Part shown: piece by piece, positions 27,573 through 35,200 of the stretch
Position numbering within the stretch: position 1 is the first letter of the stretch
How the letters are laid out: each line of letters opens with the position of its first letter
Source of the DNA: a virus
Strand: one strand, 5' to 3'
IMG/VR virus record: IMGVR_UViG_3300046673_000485
Coordinates: 1 to 35,200 of that record
Length of the DNA stretch: 35,200 bases
Notes under the pieces: generated by a model
The model's database searches: none
Told to the model about the DNA's origin: nothing
Seen by the model: the letters and a program-made list of their open reading frames with translations, nothing else
Translations under genes and position numbers: made by a program

Positions 27573-27940
27573 CAGGCGGCGAGCGGCTGCCAGTGGTCGC
27601 CGGCGTCCGAGGTCGGATCGTAGCCGACGTTGGCTGCCGCGATGCTGAGGTAGACGTGCCCGTTGCTCCCGGCGACGATGGCCGACTTCGCGTAGGTGGT
27701 GCCGATCGCCCACACACCCTGCCAGCCAGACGCTGCGGCAGAGGCGGCTACCGCAGCGTCTGCGTAGGCGGTGGTGGCGATCTGGGTGCTGTCGGTCCCC
27801 GGCGAGGCGGTCGGCGCGGTGCCGGTGATGGGCTGCGAGAACGTCAGTTTGGTCCCGTCCCAGCTCACGGTGGCCGGCGGGGATTGATTGGGCTGGCCAC
27901 TGACGGGCTGGCCGGTGGTGAGATCGAGAACAGCAGACAT
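27572..27940 (-). CDS. Head decoration/fibre-like protein with carbohydrate-binding-like module
   Basis: A 122-residue protein from ATG 27940 (GTG 27943 also possible). The N-terminus VSWDGTKLTFSQPITGTAPT, DSTQIATTAYAD is a fibre attachment-like region. The C-terminus is a chitin-binding-type module: WQGVWAIGTTYAKSAIVAGS, NGHVYLSIAAANVGYDP, DHWQPLAA (W..G..Y.....V...G..Y......G..P.....HW). Such CBM5/12-like modules in phages are found on head fibres and tail tips and may bind glycans. The gene sits directly after the portal, favouring a capsid decoration. Confidence 0.65.
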   Translation of the reverse strand: MSAVLDLTTGQPVSGQPNQSPPATVSWDGTKLTFSQPITGTAPTASPGTDSTQIATTAYADAAVAASAAASGWQGVWAIGTTYAKSAIVAGSNGHVYLSIAAANVGYDPTSDAGDHWQPLAA

Positions 27941-29586
27941 CACTCTGACTCCTTGGGTGGGGCGAGCTGGCGAAGGGCCTGCTTGCGTCGGTGGGCGTAC
28001 GCCTTGGCCCAGGCCTCGGTCAGCTTGCCCATCTCGGCGTCAGCCGGGGTCTTCCCGGCCACCATGCGGTGGAAGGCGTCGTCACCGCCGTGGCGCTCGA
28101 TCATGGCCGCCGCCGGCGAGCTCTCGCCGGGGTCGGCGTCGTCAGGCGGCTCGGGCAGACCGGACGGGACGGAGGGAGGCTTCGCCGCGGCGCCGGGAGC
28201 CGCGCCACCGGGCGGGCCCATGGTCATGGCCGCGTAGTTCTTCATGTTCTCCCAGTCGAGGACCGCCTGCCGGGTCACCAGGACGTGGATGTCTCCGCCC
28301 GGCGTCTCGGCCTGCTGGATGTCGCGCTCGTAGTCGTTCAGCGACCAGGCGCCGTTCCGGAGCCGGAGGTCCCGGATGGTCTCTACGATCGCGGAGTCCC
28401 GGTAGTCGATCTGGCCGAAGCGGATCTCCCAGTCGGTGATGCCGAAGCCCTGCTGGACGATCGAGTAGTTCAGCTTCTCCAGCAGCAGGTTGCCGATCGG
28501 CCCTACCACCTCGCCGCGCCAGGTCTTGTCCTGCGCCTCGCCCGTGCCGCCGCCCAGGTTGCCGCTCTCCACGATCTGGACCTTCTGGGGAGGGGTGTGC
28601 ATCCCGCTGACGATCTGGTCCCGGAGGTCCTTCAACGTCGACAGGATCTCGGTGGATGAGGTGCGGTTGAGCTCGGTGAAGGTCTTGGCGTTCTTGGTCA
28701 CCACCGGGGTGGCCATGTTCCGGACGCCGCGGTTGCGGGTGAGGTAGCGCTGCCACCAGCGCTGGATCTCCTTGTCCTGGGCCGAGGAGTCGTAGTCAAC
28801 GTGGATTCGGCTGACGAAGCCGTCCTTGCCCATCTGCTTGAGTGCGGCGAGGGCCCACAGCCAAGCGGTGGCGGAGATCTCGACCTTCTGGGTGGGCGGG
28901 CAGCCGTAGATGCCGCCGCGGGGCGCGTCCACCGAGACGTGGATGACCTGCTCCGGCGTGAAGGGCACCCGAGTGTTGTCCTCCAGCACCTGGAGGTAGC
29001 CGATCAAGTTCCCGTGCCGGTCGGTCTGGACGATCATCGAGGCTGCGTCCAGCGACCAGATGGCGGCCGGCTCGTTGAGCAGGAAGCCCACCTCGAGGTA
29101 GGCGTCACCGAACACGAGCAGGTCCACGATCGCCTTGCGGAGGAGCTGGATGGCGTCCTCCCGGCGGTTGACGAAGCGCAGCAGGTTCTCAAGGCGCACG
29201 AGCTGCGGGGTGCAGGGTGGATCCGGGTCGGCGATCGATGACTTCACCGGCACCACCTCGAGGCCGCCGGCGGTGATGGCCTCGGCAGCGGCGTCGACGC
29301 AGGCCGATACCCAGATGCACTGAATGTAGAGCTGGGCCAGGGCGACGAGCTGGCGCTTGCGGTCGCCGTTCTTGGCGATCAGCGTCTCGGTGTTGGTCTC
29401 GCCGGCACCGGCGCCGCCCCACTCGTAGCCGACCCGCTGGATGCCAGCCGCGCCCTCCTCGTCGCTGTCCATAGCCTCGTAGAGCTCGTGGCGCAGCGGC
29501 AAGCGGAGGACGTTCGCCTCCTCGAGGTCAGGGATCTCGGCGGCCTGCGGCGCCACGGCACCACGGCGCCAAGGGAGGGCGGTCAC
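27940..29586 (-). CDS. Portal protein
   Basis: A 548-residue protein from GTG 29586. Indicators are the conserved portal core YIQCIWVSACVDAAAEAITA, AIVDLLVFGDAYLEVGF, EQVIHVSVDAPRGGIYG and LRDQIVSGMHTPPQKVQIVE, with helical wing and crown segments at the ends (KLTEAWAKAYAHRRKQ). Size is normal for HK97-type portals (450-550). It forms the dodecameric ring through which DNA enters, next to a phosphoesterase gene instead of directly after the large terminase. Confidence 0.9.
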   Translation of the reverse strand: MTALPWRRGAVAPQAAEIPDLEEANVLRLPLRHELYEAMDSDEEGAAGIQRVGYEWGGAGAGETNTETLIAKNGDRKRQLVALAQLYIQCIWVSACVDAAAEAITAGGLEVVPVKSSIADPDPPCTPQLVRLENLLRFVNRREDAIQLLRKAIVDLLVFGDAYLEVGFLLNEPAAIWSLDAASMIVQTDRHGNLIGYLQVLEDNTRVPFTPEQVIHVSVDAPRGGIYGCPPTQKVEISATAWLWALAALKQMGKDGFVSRIHVDYDSSAQDKEIQRWWQRYLTRNRGVRNMATPVVTKNAKTFTELNRTSSTEILSTLKDLRDQIVSGMHTPPQKVQIVESGNLGGGTGEAQDKTWRGEVVGPIGNLLLEKLNYSIVQQGFGITDWEIRFGQIDYRDSAIVETIRDLRLRNGAWSLNDYERDIQQAETPGGDIHVLVTRQAVLDWENMKNYAAMTMGPPGGAAPGAAAKPPSVPSGLPEPPDDADPGESSPAAAMIERHGGDDAFHRMVAGKTPADAEMGKLTEAWAKAYAHRRKQALRQLAPPKESE

Positions 29587-29628
29587 GTGCAGATGGTCGC
29601 CGCTCGGGCGATCAGCCTCAGATGTGGG

Positions 29629-30717
29629 TCACCAGCCCTCTGCCTTGCGGTCCTGAACGTAGACCTGCATCGGGAAGGTCACCCCGTGCTCCGGAGTGGC
29701 GACCCAGAAGGCTTGGTTGGCCTCCTCGAAGCCGAAGTTGTGCTGATAGGCGTATTCGTTGTAGCCCACCAGGGACGCCCCGGTGATGATCCCGTAGGAG
29801 GGGAGCCACACATACTCGTGGCGGTGGCCCAGCACCATGATGTCGTAGGGCTTGCCGGCTGACATCGCCCGGCGTGTCTTGCGATAGCTGCCGAGCATGA
29901 GCGGGGTCATCGAGCCGGAGATGCCGGAGCCGCCGCGGAACTGGTCGCCGTGGGTCAGCAGGTAGCGAGTGCCATAGCTCTGAACAAGGCAGTCGGGCCC
30001 GTCAGGGATCTGGAAGGTGATCGCCTTGGAGCCAGCGAAGTGCTTGGCTAGGTGGGTGTACATCAGCCACTCGAAGGTGTCCCACGCCCGGTTCTTCGCG
30101 ATGGGCTTGATGCTCTGGCGGGCGTGGTTACCGTAGGTGCAGGCGACATGGAGCTTGCTGAACTCTGTGGCCAGCCGGTCCAGCCCAGCCGCCAGCTCGT
30201 CCTCCCAGTAGGCCACGGACTTGAGGATCGGAACCTCGTTGGTCTCCCGGAGTTCCTGGTGGATGATCCCCGAGAAGATGTCGCCGCCTACCATGAGCAG
30301 GAAGCCATCGTAGGTGAGCCCGGTCAGGAACTCACGGGCCAACATGATGGTCGTCTCGATGCAGCGGTGGAACCGCTGTTTGGCGATCTTGCGGTTGTAG
30401 GCGTTGAGCCAGTCGATCTGCTCCGGCAGCACCACCTCATCGAAGTGAGTGTCGGTCAGGAGGAGCGTCGGGGTGGCGTGGAACGTGGAGCGTTGGGCCT
30501 TGGTCGCCATCCACCGCGGCACGGTGATGTCGCGGGCCCCGATGCGCCCCGTGACGGCAAGCCGCCGCTGGAGCTCGTCGCGCTCTGCCGCGGCTCCATC
30601 AAGGTCGTGGGTCTTGGCCTGCGACAGCCGCAACCGACGCTCCAGACTCCGGACGGTGGCCTTCAGCTCCTCCGTCTCGGCGAAGTGCTCCGGAGTGACC
30701 TTCGGATCTGCGGTCAT
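29629..30717 (-). CDS. Calcineurin-like metallophosphoesterase
   Basis: A 362-residue protein. Residues 1-60 are a charged coiled coil (ELKATVRSLERRLRLSQAKT). The catalytic domain has all five motifs: TDTHFDE (D89, H91), VGGDIFSG (D146), YGNHARQS (N197, H198), LLTHGDQF (H256) and LGHRHEY (H298, H300). It would bind two metals and cleave phosphoesters or phosphodiesters. The Mre11/SbcD-like nuclease and the simple nucleotidase families share this fold. Substrate is not readable. It lies between portal and papain-like protease within the head genes, unlike most siphoviruses. It starts in an ATGA overlap. Confidence 0.85.
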   Translation of the reverse strand: MTADPKVTPEHFAETEELKATVRSLERRLRLSQAKTHDLDGAAAERDELQRRLAVTGRIGARDITVPRWMATKAQRSTFHATPTLLLTDTHFDEVVLPEQIDWLNAYNRKIAKQRFHRCIETTIMLAREFLTGLTYDGFLLMVGGDIFSGIIHQELRETNEVPILKSVAYWEDELAAGLDRLATEFSKLHVACTYGNHARQSIKPIAKNRAWDTFEWLMYTHLAKHFAGSKAITFQIPDGPDCLVQSYGTRYLLTHGDQFRGGSGISGSMTPLMLGSYRKTRRAMSAGKPYDIMVLGHRHEYVWLPSYGIITGASLVGYNEYAYQHNFGFEEANQAFWVATPEHGVTFPMQVYVQDRKAEGW

Positions 30718-30929
30718 GCGGGGTGCTCTCGGAAGTGCTCACGGAGGGTGTGGGCGCCCGTCGGCGCTTCCGGGTACGCCTCTTTCAGCCAGCGTGCGAT
30801 CTGTGCTGATGGCCAGCCGGAGGCGTGGAGCTTCTCGATCTCAGCGAGTGCGGGGTGCTTACAGGTCGAGCACTTGACCGTCTTCGCCTGGTGCGCCAGC
30901 CATTCCTCCGGGCTGACGCGCGCAGTCAC
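30714..30929 (-). CDS. Small zinc-finger/HTH protein
   Basis: A 71-residue protein from ATG 30929 (ATGA overlap both sides). VKCSTCKHPALAEIEKLHAS carries a CxxC..H zinc-like site near residue 20. The part GWPSAQIARWLKEAYPEAPT, HTLREHFREHP resembles a small helix-turn-helix with a second His cluster. It is similar to actinophage small 'transcriptional regulator-like' proteins. Function is unknown. Confidence 0.65.
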   Translation of the reverse strand: MTARVSPEEWLAHQAKTVKCSTCKHPALAEIEKLHASGWPSAQIARWLKEAYPEAPTGAHTLREHFREHPA

Positions 30930-31813
30930 CGGAGCAGCAGCAACAGCGAGGCCGCCAGGGCGAGTGCCCCCGTACAGCCCAGCCAGCTCGGCGTGACGGC
31001 CGCGGGCGGCGTCACCGGGACCGGTGTGGGAGGCTGGGCGGGATTCACGGCGGTCCCACCCAACGCCTTGAGATCGGCGATGATCTGACCGAACGGGAAG
31101 CCCCTAGCCTCGGCCTCCTGCTCGGTGATGACCGCGAAGGCCTGCTGCGGGCAGGCTGCCTGCCACGCGCCAGTGGCGATCACCTGCTGGCCCCAACTGA
31201 TGTACCCGGCGGTGCCGGTCGGGCTTCCGCGGTAGACGAACAGAACGGCGTGGCCCTCGCTCGGGTCCGGCTCGTCGCCGGGGCCGACGTTCCAGGGGAA
31301 GCCGGTGGCGAACTGCTGGTCCGCCTGCGGGTTGAGGTTGACGCCCACGACCACGACGTTGAAGTGCGCCAGAGCGGCGTCCATCTCGGCGAGCGAGAGC
31401 TTGACGAAGCCCTCGATGTACCCCTTCTGGAAGAGCCAGAGCAGCCAGTCGCCAAGGTCCACGCCGGTGTCCTGGCCCCCGGTGTACTCAAGATAGAGGT
31501 CCACGATCTCGTCGCTGGTCATGGTGTTGTGGCCCAGCGGGAGGCCACAGAGCGCGGCAGCGAGCATGTCAGCGTGCAGCGGGACCGCACATGGCCCGCA
31601 GTCGCCGACCGGCTGGCGGTCGTTGACGGTGAGGGTCGGGTCGGGCCCGTTGCCGCCCATGCCCCAGCCGTTCGCCGGGATGGCCGCGCTCTCGGTGCGG
31701 TCGATCGGGTACGCCGGCATCGGCAGCGTGTAGCCGTACTCGGCGAGGCTCTTGAAGCGAGCGTGCTTGGCGGGGTCGAGCGGCAGCAGGCCGCGGCGCA
31801 GTCCTGTGGTCAC
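30926..31813 (-). CDS. Papain-like (C1-type) cysteine peptidase with C-terminal membrane anchor
   Basis: A 295-residue protein from GTG 31813 (GTGA overlap and GGAGGGC upstream). Residues 60-80 read LTVNDRQPVGDCGPCAVPLH, the papain start (Q67, candidate catalytic Cys75 after CGPC). DPSEGHAVLFVYRG (His188) and GYISWGQQ (Trp207 near an Asn-type position) complete the order Q-C-H. The last 20 residues (WLGCTGALALAASLLLLL) form a membrane helix after a Pro-rich linker. A cysteine peptidase between large terminase and portal is odd. A virion protein used at DNA entry, or a host-attack factor, is possible. A longer start at 31885 is unlikely. Confidence 0.65.
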   Translation of the reverse strand: MTTGLRRGLLPLDPAKHARFKSLAEYGYTLPMPAYPIDRTESAAIPANGWGMGGNGPDPTLTVNDRQPVGDCGPCAVPLHADMLAAALCGLPLGHNTMTSDEIVDLYLEYTGGQDTGVDLGDWLLWLFQKGYIEGFVKLSLAEMDAALAHFNVVVVGVNLNPQADQQFATGFPWNVGPGDEPDPSEGHAVLFVYRGSPTGTAGYISWGQQVIATGAWQAACPQQAFAVITEQEAEARGFPFGQIIADLKALGGTAVNPAQPPTPVPVTPPAAVTPSWLGCTGALALAASLLLLLR

Positions 31814-32046
31814 GGATGTGCCCTCCGATGGCGGTGGTCCATGTAGGCCTCGAGCGCGGTCAGCCGGGTCCTCCAGCGCCACCACGCTCGCTTGAATGCT
31901 TCGACGGCTTCAAAGTAGGCCTCGCTGAGCTTGTGCTCGCTGATCCACAGCCCCATCAGGCGATCACTCGCGTGTTCCAGTTCCACCTCGGCCTCGCGGA
32001 ACCACGCCAGCCACGCCGCACGCTCTCGGTCGGGATCACTGAGCAT
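31810..32046 (-). CDS. Small helical protein
   Basis: A 78-residue, helix-rich protein full of Trp, Arg and Glu: RERAAWLAWFREAEVELEHA, YFEAVEAFKRAWWRWRTRL. ATG 32046 is the only ATG start. It overlaps the peptidase start by GTGA. The amphipathic pattern suggests a coiled-coil adaptor. No family is recognised. Confidence 0.6.
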   Translation of the reverse strand: MLSDPDRERAAWLAWFREAEVELEHASDRLMGLWISEHKLSEAYFEAVEAFKRAWWRWRTRLTALEAYMDHRHRRAHP

Positions 32047-32109
32047 CGCAACCCGGGGAGCCGCCCGGGGCGCTACTTCGGGCAGCCCTGACGTCGCCCG
32101 GACAACGCA

Positions 32110-33735
32110 TCACCATGGACGCTCCTGGTCGACTGCCGAAGGGATGCCCCAGCCATCGTCGTCGATACTGTCACCGAGGTCGTGTAGCCTCTGGCCTGCC
32201 GGCACCGCGAACGGCCCCACCGGCGTCGCCAGCTCGCTCTGCTGAGCGGCGGCGTAGGTCTCATCCGAGATCACGTCGTACTGAGGCTCTCCACCGAGCG
32301 CCATCAGCAGGTACCGCAGCGCATCGGGAGCGTGGTCTTCGGCGTGGGTGTCGGCGTCCTCGGTCCTGTGGGCGTCGTAGGGGAGCGCCGGGAGCGTCCG
32401 GATGAGGTTCGCGCAGCCAGCGAAGACGTGCAACAGCGGGCAGCGATCCCAGCCCAGCGCGCGGTGCATGGCGCAGGCCGGGCCATCGGCGAGGTAGCTG
32501 TGGATCCGCGCCCAGCCAGCCAGACGGTCGTTGACCGCCGCGTGAACTGCACAGCCGACCTCCGCGTAGCGCTGCATGATCGAGGGAGCTTCGGACGCGC
32601 GCGCCGCCATCGCCGGGTCGCAGACGCGGTACGGGAACGGCTCCGGCACCTGGCGGCGGACGCCATCGTCACCGACCGCCTGCGATTGCCCATCCGCCTC
32701 TGCCGCGAGGATCCGGCGGGCCTGGTCGCTCTCGTCGACGCCGATCTCGTAGAGCTCGCGGTATACCCAGACGCGGCGGTCCTCGTCGACGGCCGCCCAC
32801 AGGACGCACCACGGCGCCGCGCGGCCGTAGTCGATGCCGGCGTACCTTGTCCAGCTCTCCGGCAGCAGGAAGGGGTCCACGACGTGCCGGTCATGCCGCC
32901 ACTGGGAGAAGACCTGGCCGGCGAAGATGTCCCAGGAGCCGTCCAGCATCGCCGCCCGCCGCTGGGGGTCGGGGATGGCCATCAGCCGGGCCTTGTACCC
33001 CTCGTCCACGAAGGGGTTGTCGCCGACCTTGGCGCCGATGAAGCGCACGGTGTGGCCCTGCTCGTCGGTGTGGACGTGGTCGCCGTGCGCAGTCGGGGTG
33101 ATGTAGCGCTCCCTGACCGCCCCGTGGGACGCACCGCCCGGGTTCGACGTGCTACGGGTGCCGATCACCGGCGGCCCGCCCGCCCACGTCCTCACCCGCT
33201 CCCGGACGACGTCGACGATGCCGGGGGCGAAGAGCGTTACCTCGTCGAGGAGCAGGAGCTGGTACTCGCCGCCCTGACGTCGGGTGGCGTCCAGGAGGTT
33301 CTCCAGGTAGCGGAAGCGGATGACCGCCCGGTTGGGGAACCAGAGCTCGTGGAGCGTCTTGTCCCAGCGGCAGCCGAGGGCCTCGCCGTAGCCGAACTTG
33401 GCCAGCTCAGCCAGCGGGCCCTCCTCGAGCTCGTCGTACGTCCTGCGGAAGAGGCCAGCGCGGAGTAGCGGGTGCTGGTCGCACTCGCGCAGCCCCAGGG
33501 CCACCAGCCACTTCGTCTTCCCGCCGCCAGCGGCCCCGCCGTAGAGAATGTCGTCCTCGGTGGCGACCGCAGCCAGCTCCTGCGGGCACTCCCCGCAGGC
33601 CGGGATCTCTTCGCCGCGCCGTCGGGCCTCGATCCGAGGGACGCAGGCCGGCTCGTAGCCGATCAGCCCCCAGGTGTCCCGCTTGGGCGGGTCGAGGACG
33701 TCGGCGGCCAGCGAGTAGACGTCAGGGTGTGCCAA
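32110..33735 (-). CDS. terL: Terminase large subunit
   Basis: A 541-residue packaging motor from TTG 33735. ATPase: Walker A YGGAAGGGKT (residues 65-74), Walker B YQLLLLDEVT (D164/E165), and motif III TRSTSNPGG (about 194-201). C-terminal RNase-H-like nuclease: RYAGIDYGRA (D302), CDPAMAARA and DHAPDALRYLL (an acidic residue near 480). It cuts the genome concatemer and powers DNA into the prohead through the portal. N-terminal Cys pairs (ACGEC) are additional. TTG is used because no ATG lies close. The previous gene overlaps it by 14 bases. Confidence 0.93.
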   Translation of the reverse strand: MAHPDVYSLAADVLDPPKRDTWGLIGYEPACVPRIEARRRGEEIPACGECPQELAAVATEDDILYGGAAGGGKTKWLVALGLRECDQHPLLRAGLFRRTYDELEEGPLAELAKFGYGEALGCRWDKTLHELWFPNRAVIRFRYLENLLDATRRQGGEYQLLLLDEVTLFAPGIVDVVRERVRTWAGGPPVIGTRSTSNPGGASHGAVRERYITPTAHGDHVHTDEQGHTVRFIGAKVGDNPFVDEGYKARLMAIPDPQRRAAMLDGSWDIFAGQVFSQWRHDRHVVDPFLLPESWTRYAGIDYGRAAPWCVLWAAVDEDRRVWVYRELYEIGVDESDQARRILAAEADGQSQAVGDDGVRRQVPEPFPYRVCDPAMAARASEAPSIMQRYAEVGCAVHAAVNDRLAGWARIHSYLADGPACAMHRALGWDRCPLLHVFAGCANLIRTLPALPYDAHRTEDADTHAEDHAPDALRYLLMALGGEPQYDVISDETYAAAQQSELATPVGPFAVPAGQRLHDLGDSIDDDGWGIPSAVDQERPW

Positions 33736-33919
33736 CCGGCGGCTCTTGGATCAGCGCCCACCAGGACGCCAGCCCGGCGACCGCCCAGCCGCCGACCCAG
33801 ACGAGCAGGCAGGCCAGCAGCGACGTCCAGTGCCACACCAGCCACGCTCCAGCCACCCCCAGCGCGACGTACAGCAGGACGACCGCGAGGACGATCAGCG
33901 CGTCGACGACGTTCTTCAC
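33722..33919 (-). CDS. Small two-helix membrane protein
   Basis: A 65-residue protein from GTG 33919. Two transmembrane helices, VVDALIVLAVVLLYVALGVA and LLACLLVWVGGWAVAGLASW, are joined by AWLVWHWTS. It overlaps the large terminase start by 14 bases and is coupled to the upstream minigene by GTGA. The topology is holin-like, but terminase-side position is unusual. Confidence 0.7.
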   Translation of the reverse strand: MKNVVDALIVLAVVLLYVALGVAGAWLVWHWTSLLACLLVWVGGWAVAGLASWWALIQEPPVGTP

Positions 33920-33978
33920 GCGGCGCTTGCTCGGGCGATTGCGACCGCTCGGATCTTGACTGCGATATCACTGGCCAT
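33916..33978 (-). CDS. 20-codon minigene between terminase genes
   Basis: From ATG 33978 with GGAGGGAG 7 bases upstream it reads MASDIAVKIRAVAIARASAA and stops at 33916, where the stop overlaps the GTG of the membrane protein (GTGA). The excellent ribosome binding site and coupling suggest that it is translated, either as a short amphipathic peptide or as a leader that hands ribosomes to the next gene. Confidence 0.55.
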   Translation of the reverse strand: MASDIAVKIRAVAIARASAA

Positions 33979-33981
33979 GGG

Positions 33982-34611
33982 TCAACTCCCTCCGCCGGCG
34001 ACCAGCCGGAGACGCCGCGCATAGAGCTCGCGGCCTCGCTGTTGCTGCTCTGCAGGCAGCCCGAGATCACCCAGGACCGCCGTCAGGATGCCCCCGAAGG
34101 TCGCTGCGAACTCCTTGAGCATCTCCAATTGCTTCGTCTCCACCCCAGCGTCCACGGCCACCTTGCTGAACTTCACCAGCCGATCGGCCGCGTCCTTCCA
34201 CTGGCGGTAGCGGATGTTCTCCTCCCGCCGCGACCCGCCCACCCCGTAGTCGACGCTCTCGATGACGTCGTCCTCCTGGTACAGCAGCATCGCCAGCGCC
34301 CGTTCCCAGGCCGCCGTCTGCAGCACCATCCGGATCAGCTCCAGCATCGGGTCGGCGTTCGGGTGCTCCTGGATGTACGCCTCGACCAGGGCGGCGGCCT
34401 TGCGCTGGCCCTCCTCGAGCTTCTTCTCCCGACCGGCTGCAGCTTGGATCGCTGGCGTCGCTCCGCCATGGGCGTAGCAGACCTGCCCCTTTGTGACAGG
34501 CACCAGGCCCCGGGTCTGCTTGCAGGGCTGCAGCCTTCCGTCAACCCTGCGACTGCGGTGGCCGGTGCATCCGGGGTGGGGGAGGCCGCACTTCCGGCAG
34601 GCGTCAGGCAC
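33982..34611 (-). CDS. terS-like: Putative terminase small subunit
   Basis: A 209-residue protein. The N-terminal zinc segment CRKCGLPHPGCTGH...PCKQ, then GQVCYAHGGATPAIQAA, matches the HGG-type finger at the start of many small terminase and phage DNA-binding proteins. A long helical region follows (AALVEAYIQEHPNADPMLEL, AWERALAMLLYQEDDVIESV, WKDAADRLVKFSKVAVDAGV), as in the oligomerising core. The C-terminal basic tail ends RLRLVAGGGS. Its location one small gene upstream of the large terminase supports the call. Without a search the name is provisional. Confidence 0.65.
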   Translation of the reverse strand: MPDACRKCGLPHPGCTGHRSRRVDGRLQPCKQTRGLVPVTKGQVCYAHGGATPAIQAAAGREKKLEEGQRKAAALVEAYIQEHPNADPMLELIRMVLQTAAWERALAMLLYQEDDVIESVDYGVGGSRREENIRYRQWKDAADRLVKFSKVAVDAGVETKQLEMLKEFAATFGGILTAVLGDLGLPAEQQQRGRELYARRLRLVAGGGS

Positions 34612-34807
34612 CTCTCGGCCTCACGAATCTCGGGACCGGTAGGCCGGCGCGGATGCGGCAGCGCACGCAGAGGCCGCCGCTCAGAACCCCGGGCTGGGCG
34701 CACTCCGGGCACATCCGGACGGCCAGGGTCGGGTCGTACTGGACGCCACCGGGCTGGGCGCGGTAGCGGAGCGAGCCGTCGGCGTGGGTGGCGAGCTGCT
34801 CAGGCAT
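34604..34807 (-). CDS. Small zinc-ribbon protein
   Basis: A 67-residue protein overlapping the small-terminase-like gene by 8 bases. RMCPECAQPGVLSGGLCVRC is a two-CxxC zinc ribbon (residues about 32-51) followed by a basic tail (RAGLPVPRFVRPRG). Common next to terminase genes in actinophages. Function is unknown. Confidence 0.65.
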   Translation of the reverse strand: MPEQLATHADGSLRYRAQPGGVQYDPTLAVRMCPECAQPGVLSGGLCVRCRIRAGLPVPRFVRPRGA

Positions 34808-35030
34808 GGTGTCTCTGCGCCTCCCTGAGCGCTCCCCGGCTCTTGGAGGTCAGGTGGACAGCCCCACACCTCCGACAGGCGTACGGCGCCAACCCACTGC
34901 CGTGATGCGTGCCCTGGCCCTTGACAGCACGTCTTGCCTCGTCGTGGGTGGCGTAGGGGATCTTGCCGGACGGGCAGAGGACCACCAAGAGGGCCGGGCG
35001 GACGCTGACGGCGACGCTGACGGCAAGCAT
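34800..35030 (-). CDS. Small zinc-binding protein
   Basis: A 76-residue protein from ATG 35030 (TGATG overlap, GTG 35033 also possible). After a hydrophobic start (VSVAVSVRPALLVVL) come CPSGKIPYATHDEARRAV, YACRRCGAVHLTSK and a basic helix. The pattern K..Y.t...A..a........Y.C..C...HLTS is a very common small phage/plasmid protein of the zinc-ribbon type. Role is unknown. Confidence 0.7.
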   Translation of the reverse strand: MLAVSVAVSVRPALLVVLCPSGKIPYATHDEARRAVKGQGTHHGSGLAPYACRRCGAVHLTSKSRGALREAQRHHA

Positions 35031-35200
35031 CACATGAACCGCTGGCAGAGGTGGGCGAGGTACTGCTGGCAGAGCGGGACCAGGAACGGCGGGGGGACGC
35101 CGGCCTTTATCAGCTCCTTCAGGAACGCGGCCGAGAGCTGGGCGACCCGGACCCCGGTGTCCCGCACCAGCGCCTCTCCCTGGTCCGCCTTGGCGACCAC
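35030..35200 (-). CDS. Partial gene at the right edge
   Basis: The last 56 codons of a minus-strand gene. They read VVAKADQGEALVRDTGVRVA, LSAAFLKELIKAGVPPPFLV, CQQYLAHLCQRFM and stop at 35030. It is helical with two C-terminal cysteines. The start lies to the right of the window. Structure resembles no family known to the annotator. It shows that the late operon continues upstream. Confidence 0.65.
   Translation of the reverse strand: MVAKADQGEALVRDTGVRVAQLSAAFLKELIKAGVPPPFLVPLCQQYLAHLCQRFM

Noticed and set aside
1-35200. Integrase, excisionase, tRNA or toxin-antitoxin genes
   Set aside because: Looked for on both strands; nothing with the diagnostic motifs was found. The integrase, if any, lies outside the window.

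Overview
The window is most of the structural half, plus an early region, of a tailed siphovirus-type bacteriophage or prophage in a GC-rich host. GTG and TTG starts are frequent, and genes overlap in ATGA, GTGA or TGATG fashion almost throughout. Gene content (TerL, portal, MuF-like protein, DUF6582-type protease/scaffold, HK97-fold capsid, tail-tube protein, frameshifted chaperone pair, 1,133-residue tape measure, several fibre-like proteins) fits a long non-contractile tail. The base composition, start usage and fibronectin-type tail repeats suggest an actinobacterial or similar GC-rich soil/aquatic host (for example Actinomycetota or Chloroflexota). The exact host cannot be read from this sequence.

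Left edge (1 to about 365): the minus strand of bases 1-157 reads as the N-terminus of a bacterial membrane protein with a conserved 'NLYVTIPTNHPGA' segment. This looks chromosomal, so a host/prophage junction may lie between about 158 and 366.

Early region (366-8072, plus strand): two HNH nucleases, winged-helix proteins, a DnaD/replisome-organiser-like protein, a VRR-NUC nuclease, several small Cys-rich zinc proteins, a protein with an SSB-like acidic tail, a DUF7666-like/pentapeptide-repeat protein, a Mu Gam-like protein and a C5-cytosine methyltransferase. One short XRE-family regulator (3169-3393) lies on the opposite strand. It faces a near-consensus promoter (TTGACG, 17 bp, TAGTAT) and a direct repeat of CCTGCTAG, and looks like a regulatory switch. 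The methyltransferase is flanked by a perfect 27-bp direct repeat next to the truncated start of a third HNH gene.

Late region (8057-35200, minus strand, transcribed right to left): small zinc proteins and a probable small terminase subunit, a 20-codon minigene, a membrane protein, the large terminase, a papain-like peptidase with a membrane anchor, a calcineurin-like phosphoesterase, portal, a carbohydrate-binding-like decoration protein, MuF-like protein, protease/scaffold, major capsid protein (followed by a strong hairpin), head-tail connectors, tail-tube protein, chaperones with a canonical AAACCCT slippery site, tape measure, a block of tail-tip/fibre proteins with very recent internal repeats, then a lysis cassette (cysteine peptidase and two membrane proteins). 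The two operons converge at about 8.06 kb. No integrase, tRNA, CRISPR array or rRNA was seen.
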